The translations under genes were made by a program, and so were the position numbers. Shown here piece after piece: positions 5,818 to 9,874 of a stretch of 9,874 nucleotides of DNA. The notes under the pieces were generated by a model that worked only from the letters and a program-made list of their open reading frames with translations, was not told the DNA's origin and searched no databases. This stretch comes from an uncultured Bacteroidota bacterium (lineage in GTDB: Bacteria; Bacteroidota; Bacteroidia; Bacteroidales; SZUA-534), in contig CALABN010000127.1 in assembly GCA_937885735.1 (NCBI GenBank), forward strand, positions 1 through 9,874, read 5' to 3'. How positions within the stretch are numbered: the stretch's first letter is position 1; every line of letters starts with the position of its first letter.

Positions 5818-6150
5818 TTATTTCAGTTTGGGATTGTTTAGATGGCGGTCCTTGTCGCGCGATGTTTTTTTTGCAATGTTTTCTTGAAAGGCTGCTGTCA
5901 AATCGACGCCTGTCTGGTTGGCAAGGCACAGGAGCACCCAAAGCACGTCCGACATCTCGTCGGCAAGGCTTTTGCGCTTGTCGCTTTCCTTGAACGACTG
6001 CTCACCATATGTGCGGGCTATTATGCGTGCCAATTCGCCAACTTCCTCCGTTAGCAGAACCATATTGGTGAGTTCGCTGAAATATCTTACTCCGTAGGTC
6101 TTTATCCACTCGTCAACCTGTTGTTGGGCCTGTCTTAATGTTGTTTCCAT
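5818..6150 (-). CDS. MazG-like nucleotide pyrophosphohydrolase
   Basis: An all-alpha NTP pyrophosphatase that hydrolyses (d)NTPs to monophosphates and PPi, usually seen as clean-up of non-canonical nucleotides. The 110 residues form a single MazG fold, much shorter than the two-domain E. coli MazG (263) and like other short single-domain members. The Mg2+-binding acidic signature is intact: EEVGE at 35-39 (Glu35, Glu36, Glu39) and DEMSD at 64-68 (Glu65, Asp68), the latter followed by the helix VLWVLLCLANQTGVDL. The basic C-terminal tail is TSRDKDRHLNNPK. It is cytosolic, with no signal peptide. The ATG at 6148-6150 is preceded by an exact -7 box 17 bases upstream, giving a very short leader and no Shine-Dalgarno site. 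It is flanked on both sides by related palindromic repeats. Its substrate cannot be read from the sequence. Confidence 0.92.
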   Translation of the reverse strand: METTLRQAQQQVDEWIKTYGVRYFSELTNMVLLTEEVGELARIIARTYGEQSFKESDKRKSLADEMSDVLWVLLCLANQTGVDLTAAFQENIAKKTSRDKDRHLNNPKLK

Positions 6151-6166
6151 ATATATATGTTTTAGG

Positions 6167-6174
6167 CAAAGTTA
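6167..6174 (-). promoter_or_regulatory. -7 box of the MazG-like gene
   Basis: On the minus strand this reads TAACTTTG, an exact match to TAnnTTTG. It lies 17 bases from the start codon and implies a leader of roughly ten bases. No good TTTG -33 box is seen at the expected spacing. Confidence 0.55.
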
Positions 6175-6215
6175 TTCTTTTTTGCTGTAAAATATCTGCT
6201 ATAATGACCTACAAG

Positions 6216-6236
6216 ATTTCGTGTCAAGCACGGAAT
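6216..6236. repeat. Intergenic hairpin adjoining the second palindrome
   Basis: ATTTCGTG (6216-6223) pairs with CACGGAAT (6229-6236) with one wobble pair, around TCAAG. The right arm plus flank, CACGGAATGA (6229-6238), recurs at 9755-9764 just after the last terminator. It reads like a piece of a dispersed intergenic repeat. It is not followed by a T-run. Confidence 0.5.
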
Positions 6237-6240
6237 GAAA

Positions 6241-6268
6241 CTGTAGAGATGGTGTGCACACCGTCTCT
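6241..6268 (+). repeat. Palindromic repeat element, copy 2
   Basis: AGAGA (6245-6249) pairs with TCTCT (6264-6268), and GGTGTGCACACC (6251-6262) is self-complementary, with one T/G pair between. It begins CTGTAGAGATGG, and about 17 of 28 positions agree with the minus-strand reading of copy 1 (5698-5725). The two copies point away from each other with the MazG-like gene between them. Confidence 0.65.
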
Positions 6269-6307
6269 TATATATTATATATGTATTGTAGAATGTGGCG
6301 TTTGAGA

Positions 6308-6338
6308 CTGTTTGTCACCAAAAACCGCCTGTTTGTCA
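6308..6338. repeat. Ten-base direct repeats spaced 21 bases
   Basis: CTGTTTGTCA occurs at 6308-6317 and again at 6329-6338. The 21-base period is two helical turns, so both copies face the same side of the DNA. They sit upstream of the lipoprotein promoter and could be tandem binding sites. Nothing else gene-like is visible in the 6151-6496 gap except the promoter boxes, the hairpins and a tiny leader frame. Confidence 0.45.
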
Positions 6339-6422
6339 AAAAAAATATGCATTCAGTCATTGTTAAATATGCCTTTTGGCAAAAAAACAAGCAGCGCAAG
6401 AGTGTACGTAAGAAAGATTGTT

Positions 6423-6430
6423 TATTTTTG
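6423..6430 (+). promoter_or_regulatory. -7 box for the coiled-coil lipoprotein operon
   Basis: TATTTTTG matches the Bacteroidota -7 consensus exactly, and the nonamer TATTTTTGC is shared with the hxpB promoter. Transcription from here would give a leader of about 60 bases that is strongly U-rich, including nine T shortly before the ATG. No good -33 box is visible. Confidence 0.5.
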
Positions 6431-6442
6431 CGCCGATTTAGC

Positions 6443-6475
6443 ATGAAGAAATCAATAGTTTTTTTTAATTATTAA
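6443..6475 (+). CDS. Possible leader minicistron (MKKSIVFFNY)
   Basis: An ATG six bases past the predicted transcription start opens a ten-codon frame ending TAA at 6473-6475, 21 bases before the lipoprotein ATG. It would be the first translatable frame in the message. No Shine-Dalgarno site is present, and so short a frame is common by chance in A/T-rich DNA. It is listed only as a possible upstream reading frame. Confidence 0.15.
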   Translation: MKKSIVFFNY

Positions 6476-6496
6476 TCTTTTAAATTTTTTTTTACG

Positions 6497-8881
6497 ATGA
6501 AGAAGAAACTTCTTTATTTGTCGTCATTGGCTGTGCTTTCAGTTAGCATGGTTAGTTGTATCGACAACGACGAGCCTGCAGGCATCAAGGCTTTGCGCCA
6601 AGCCAAGGCTGACAAAATCTATGCAGAAATCGCAATGGATTCTGCTAATGCAAGGTACAGAAATGCTGAGGCTGTAAACAAGGAACTTTTGAATGCATAT
6701 CAGGAGTTGACAAATGCTCTTTATGCTGTAAAAGTTGCTAACGACAAGAAAGTTGATGATGCTACTACTGCAGCTGAACTCAAGGAGTTGGAGACTAAAC
6801 TTGTCAATGCTCAATACGCTTATGATGTTGCCAAGTTCCATGCTGAAAACCTTGTTGACAGCTTGAAGGCTGAAAAGAGTGCTTTGAAATACACTTTTGC
6901 ACAGATTATTGCTAATGCTGAAGGTGATTATAATACTTATCTTACAACAGCATACGATTGGTTGTGCACAGCAGAAAGCACACTTTATGTAAACCAACAC
7001 AGCTTGGCTACAGCAGAGCAAGCCCTTTTGGTTGCTTACAATGTTGCTGAGTGCAAGGATTCTCTTGAGAAGCGCAATGTACTTACCGATGCTGTTGCAA
7101 CAGCACAAGATGATCTTGACAATGAAAACAAGAAAGTTGAACTTGCACAAGCTACTCTTGACGACTTCAACGCCCTTGACAAGACCGACACTGAGGCTTT
7201 GAGCAAAAAATGGAATGAACTTAACGATGCAATGAAGGATTTGGACGACCAAATCAATGACGTAACTGTGAAAGAGGCTGAGGCAACCGAAAAATTGGCT
7301 AATGCACAGGCTGAATACACATATTACGAGAGCCTGCTTAAGGATTCTGTAAATGATTACGGCCGTGCAGCTGGTTTCTATTCTTATACTATTGACAAGG
7401 CTATTGCCAAGGCTTGCGAAGATTTGGAAATTGACAACGGAAAGACAGGTTCTGACCCTGACCGTGTAGTTTACTTCTCAGTTAATAAGACTGGCGTATT
7501 GGCTAACGAAACTGCAATTGCAAACAAGGATGCAGAAAAGACATTTGATGCAGCTTTGGAAAAAATTAACGAATTAATCAGTGCTTGCACATCTGAAGAG
7601 ACTAAGAATCAATACAAGGCTGAATATAACAAGCAAATGGAGTCTTTCAAGACACAATACGATAAAGACAAGGAAACATTTGACCAAGCATGCAAAGACT
7701 ACAGAGATGCTGCTGTTGCCTATGAATATTCAGAGCTTGACGGTGTTTCAACTTTGTATGACAGAACAAAGAAAGTTGTTGAAGCTTATTTGAATTTGAC
7801 AACTGAAGATGAAAAAAAGGAAAGCCAATTAGGCGTTGCTACAGCCTTGAACAAGTACTATGATGCACGTTTCAAATTCGATGGTTATAAAAATGACTTG
7901 AAAGTCACAAAGTATAATGGTACTGATGACTTCATCATGGACGAATTGAGAACCGTTTCTACTGCAATATCTAGTGCTGATGCTGACAAACAAGGTGCAT
8001 TCAGATCATTGATTACCAGTGTTGATGCTGTAATGGGACAAGAAGCTCGTTATGAAGGTACATCTCTTAAGGCAGATGGAGCATACAAGGCATACATCAC
8101 TGCAGCTGACAATTTGTTCAGTTTCAGTGCTAACGCTGAAAAAGTTGGTACAAGCAGCCGTCTTGAAAGCCGCTTTGTAGAACTTACATCTACTGAACTT
8201 GACGCTATTGAAGCCGACGACACAAAGAAAATGGTTGATTATGGTTCACAAGGCAAGTATGAGAACGCTTTGCGCAAGGTTAAAGCTATTGAAGAGGAGT
8301 TGACTGAACTTAACGCCGCATCATTCCAAAGGCTTTACGATGCAGTTGAGAAAGACAAGAATGCCATTGTTGCGAAGATCAACGATCTTGATGGCAAGCT
8401 TCATGTATCTTACGAGCAACTTCAAAAGTACAAAGATGCTGAAAACGCAGCTCAATTGGAAGTTGACGACCTTGGCTATCAAAAGACACTTCTTAACGCT
8501 GAAAAGGACAACAAGAAGACTTACAGAGATGCTGTGAAGGCGTTGATTACTCTTCAGGTTGAAGCAGGTACAGACTTGACTGAAGCAGAAGTCGAAAATT
8601 ATGAAATCACTATCAAGTACTTTGCAATGGGTCTTGAGCAAGCAGTTGGAGCCGCACAAAGGCTTGTAGAGGACAAGCAAATCGCCTTGGAGGTTGCAGA
8701 AAGAAATCTTGCTGACTTCGACAATGGCGAGTACAATGTTGATGGCAATACCATGAACTTTGAAGGCGTGTTGAAAGCAGAACAAGATTTAGCAATTGCT
8801 CAAGTTAATTACAACAACGCAAAACAAGAGTTTGATTTGGCTAAGGCTTACTACGCTGATCTCTTGGCTTCATTGAAATAA
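6497..8881 (+). CDS. Long coiled-coil outer-membrane lipoprotein, function unknown
   Basis: A 794-residue lipoprotein. The signal peptide (1-20) ends in a lipobox-like MVSC with Cys21 as the lipid-anchored residue. The next residues (IDNDEP) are acidic, resembling the lipoprotein export signal that sends Bacteroidota lipoproteins to the cell surface. The body is almost entirely helical, rich in Ala, Lys, Glu, Asp and Leu, with heptad-like stretches at about 31-150, 160-285, 340-410, 585-690 and 755-794. Short breaks are near 310-335 (GKTGSDPDRVVYFSVNKTG) and 740-755. The final helix (AEQDLAIAQVNYNNAKQEF) recalls hairpin coiled coils of TolC- or HlyD-type export proteins, but no such domain is evident. 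Internal Cys are at 157, 186, 307, 364 and 399. The gene is followed after 21 bases by an outer-membrane barrel, probably its partner. I know no named family for it. Confidence 0.88.
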   Translation: MKKKLLYLSSLAVLSVSMVSCIDNDEPAGIKALRQAKADKIYAEIAMDSANARYRNAEAVNKELLNAYQELTNALYAVKVANDKKVDDATTAAELKELETKLVNAQYAYDVAKFHAENLVDSLKAEKSALKYTFAQIIANAEGDYNTYLTTAYDWLCTAESTLYVNQHSLATAEQALLVAYNVAECKDSLEKRNVLTDAVATAQDDLDNENKKVELAQATLDDFNALDKTDTEALSKKWNELNDAMKDLDDQINDVTVKEAEATEKLANAQAEYTYYESLLKDSVNDYGRAAGFYSYTIDKAIAKACEDLEIDNGKTGSDPDRVVYFSVNKTGVLANETAIANKDAEKTFDAALEKINELISACTSEETKNQYKAEYNKQMESFKTQYDKDKETFDQACKDYRDAAVAYEYSELDGVSTLYDRTKKVVEAYLNLTTEDEKKESQLGVATALNKYYDARFKFDGYKNDLKVTKYNGTDDFIMDELRTVSTAISSADADKQGAFRSLITSVDAVMGQEARYEGTSLKADGAYKAYITAADNLFSFSANAEKVGTSSRLESRFVELTSTELDAIEADDTKKMVDYGSQGKYENALRKVKAIEEELTELNAASFQRLYDAVEKDKNAIVAKINDLDGKLHVSYEQLQKYKDAENAAQLEVDDLGYQKTLLNAEKDNKKTYRDAVKALITLQVEAGTDLTEAEVENYEITIKYFAMGLEQAVGAAQRLVEDKQIALEVAERNLADFDNGEYNVDGNTMNFEGVLKAEQDLAIAQVNYNNAKQEFDLAKAYYADLLASLK

Positions 8882-8902
8882 TTGATTCTTTTAGAATAAA
8901 TT

Positions 8903-9679
8903 ATGAAAAAAATTCTTAGTATATTATTTCTAACATCACTGATCAGTGTAGCAGCATCGGCACAGGATGGCGACCGCAAGATTTCGGTTGTGTTGGGCAA
9001 CAACCCAATGTTCAACCAAAGTCAGCAGTACCTCCTTGGCAATTACGGCAGCACAACTACCGGACTTTCCAATGCCCCTGAGTACTACCTTAATCTGGGT
9101 GAGGTTGGAACCAACAGCATCACCAACATGATTGGTGTCCAGTTGGGTTACTACCTTGGCCCACTTGAAGTGAATGCAATGTTCTCAATGAACATTTCAG
9201 CCACTCCAAAGAAGGATTACGTAGAGGGTGTGACCGAGATTGGCGGCAAGCCTCTTGGTGAAGCCAGCCTTCCTGCATCAAAATACATTGAAGGTAGTGT
9301 TAAGGATAATTGGTATTTCAACGTAGGTGGCAACTTCCACTTCTTCGAGAGCAAGAAGGTAAGTGCTTACGGTGGTGCCCGTCTTGGTTACGAGAAGGGT
9401 CGCTTGCAGACCGTAATGCCCTACACTGGCGACCTTGAAGCCAACGTTTGGTACAAGAACAACCGTGCAGGCAAGATTTCCGCTGTTCAGGCTGGCATAG
9501 TAGCCGGTGCCGAGTGCACAACTGACTGCGGTTTCATGTTCGGCATCGAGTTCAGCCCATTGGCTTACCAATATTCGGTTATCCATGTAGATCCAAACGA
9601 TTCTTACGAGTATGTTTGCAACAATCATAGCGTAAAAATCTTCTCAAATCCACAATTGAAATTGGGTCTAAGATTCTAG
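8903..9679 (+). CDS. Outer-membrane beta-barrel protein
   Basis: A 258-residue exported protein with a Sec signal peptide (MKKILSILFLTSLISVAASA, mature from about Gln21). It has alternating amphipathic strands rich in Gly, Tyr and Asn, for example MIGVQLGYYLGPLEVNAMF, WYFNVGGNFHFF, VSAYGGARLGYEKG and AVQAGIVAGAE. It ends LKLGLRF, the terminal-Phe beta-signal recognised by the BAM machinery. Size suggests a barrel of roughly eight to ten strands, too small for a classical porin. Cys in TTDCGF and YVCNN may pair. It begins 21 bases after the lipoprotein stop; the spacer holds a small ATTCT-TTT-AGAAT hairpin (8885-8897) that might adjust the ratio of the two products. The ATG at 8903 opens a clean signal peptide. 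Likely role: membrane partner or anchor of the lipoprotein; a standalone OmpW/OprG-like barrel is possible. Confidence 0.87.
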   Translation: MKKILSILFLTSLISVAASAQDGDRKISVVLGNNPMFNQSQQYLLGNYGSTTTGLSNAPEYYLNLGEVGTNSITNMIGVQLGYYLGPLEVNAMFSMNISATPKKDYVEGVTEIGGKPLGEASLPASKYIEGSVKDNWYFNVGGNFHFFESKKVSAYGGARLGYEKGRLQTVMPYTGDLEANVWYKNNRAGKISAVQAGIVAGAECTTDCGFMFGIEFSPLAYQYSVIHVDPNDSYEYVCNNHSVKIFSNPQLKLGLRF

Positions 9680-9704
9680 AAATTTAGTTTTCCAGAATAA
9701 TATC

Positions 9705-9744
9705 AAGACTGCGGTCGGGTTTACCGAACCGCAGTCTTTTTTTT
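9705..9744 (+). terminator. Strong rho-independent terminator of the lipoprotein-barrel operon
   Basis: AAGACTGCGGT (9705-9715) pairs perfectly with ACCGCAGTCTT (9728-9738), with a further CGG/CCG inner stem, followed by eight T. It lies 26 bases after the barrel stop and marks the end of the transcription unit. Confidence 0.95.
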
Positions 9745-9874
9745 GTTTGTGAATCACGGAATGACGGATTATGTGAAGACTGTGCGTTGGAATTGCATAA
9801 TGGCCGGTTAACGGCCATACTGCCACATTTGATGGTGAGCGCCCGGAAAAACGCGCAGGAATGGCGTTAAATAG
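9745..9874. other. Non-coding tail with hairpins
   Basis: No gene is visible up to the window edge. ATGGCCG (9800-9806) pairs perfectly with CGGCCAT (9812-9818) around GTTAA, with an outer GCA/TGC pairing (9795-9797, 9821-9823). A smaller AACGC/GCGTT stem lies at 9850-9868. CACGGAATGA at 9755-9764 repeats a decamer found at 6229-6238. It looks like intergenic repeat material. Confidence 0.5.

Noticed and set aside
6254..6475. 73-codon plus-strand frame before the lipoprotein gene
   Set aside because: It starts at a GTG inside palindrome copy 2, runs over the direct repeats and the -7 box, and gives a basic, low-complexity product with no family resemblance. Only its last ten codons (6443-6475) could be within the message.
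6539..7252. 237-codon minus-strand open frame inside the lipoprotein gene
   Set aside because: It lies wholly antisense to a coherent lipoprotein frame with a signal peptide. Its product is an irregular, Ser/Cys/Ile-rich string with no domain, as expected from complementing Ala/Lys/Asp-rich coiled-coil codons.
8321..8785. 154-codon minus-strand open frame in the lipoprotein gene
   Set aside because: Antisense shadow of the C-terminal coiled coil; no motif, and it would need its own promoter within coding sequence.
9745..9874. Start of another gene at the right edge
   Set aside because: The tail shows hairpins but no sustained open frame with protein-like composition before the window ends.

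Overview
The window looks like a chromosomal segment of a Bacteroidales bacterium (phylum Bacteroidota). From about position 519 on, no gene start has a recognisable Shine-Dalgarno sequence. Three genes have a TAnnTTTG-type -7 box, the Bacteroidota consensus. There is a surface lipoprotein with an acidic stretch after its lipid-anchored cysteine, an outer-membrane barrel ending in aromatic F, and a K+-dependent-type membrane pyrophosphatase of the kind common in this group. The first ~513 bases look different: more A/T-rich codons, a textbook AGGAGG ribosome site, and a TraX tail followed by a small thioredoxin. They abut an hppA gene whose first transmembrane helix is cut off. This abrupt junction is the strongest structural anomaly in the window. 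It is either a real recombination point or an assembly chimera.

Layout: (1) 1-513, tail of a TraX-family membrane protein, then a thioredoxin. (2) 514-2705, 5'-truncated hppA (ion-pumping pyrophosphatase) with a strong terminator. (3) 2706-3133, a hairpin-rich gap and a convergent HU gene with tandem terminators. (4) 3134-3484, an A/T-rich divergent promoter region. (5) 3485-4969, a tight two-gene operon of a HAD sugar-phosphate phosphatase (HxpB/YniC type) and the peptidoglycan glycosyltransferase MtgA, ending at a bidirectional terminator. (6) 4987-5568 minus, a small exported protein of unknown function with palindromes upstream. (7) 5569-6496, a single-domain MazG-like gene flanked by two intergenic regions that carry related palindromic repeats. 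(8) 6497-9744, a probable two-gene operon of a 794-residue coiled-coil lipoprotein and a 258-residue outer-membrane barrel, closed by a strong terminator. (9) 9745-9874, non-coding sequence with hairpins.

Most genes are housekeeping: energy conservation from PPi, nucleoid structure, detoxifying phosphatase, cell-wall polymerisation and nucleotide clean-up. The lipoprotein/barrel pair is the best candidate for an undescribed envelope system. The sequence supports co-transcription and envelope location for both proteins but gives no direct function. I saw no tRNA, rRNA, CRISPR array, transposase or integrase.
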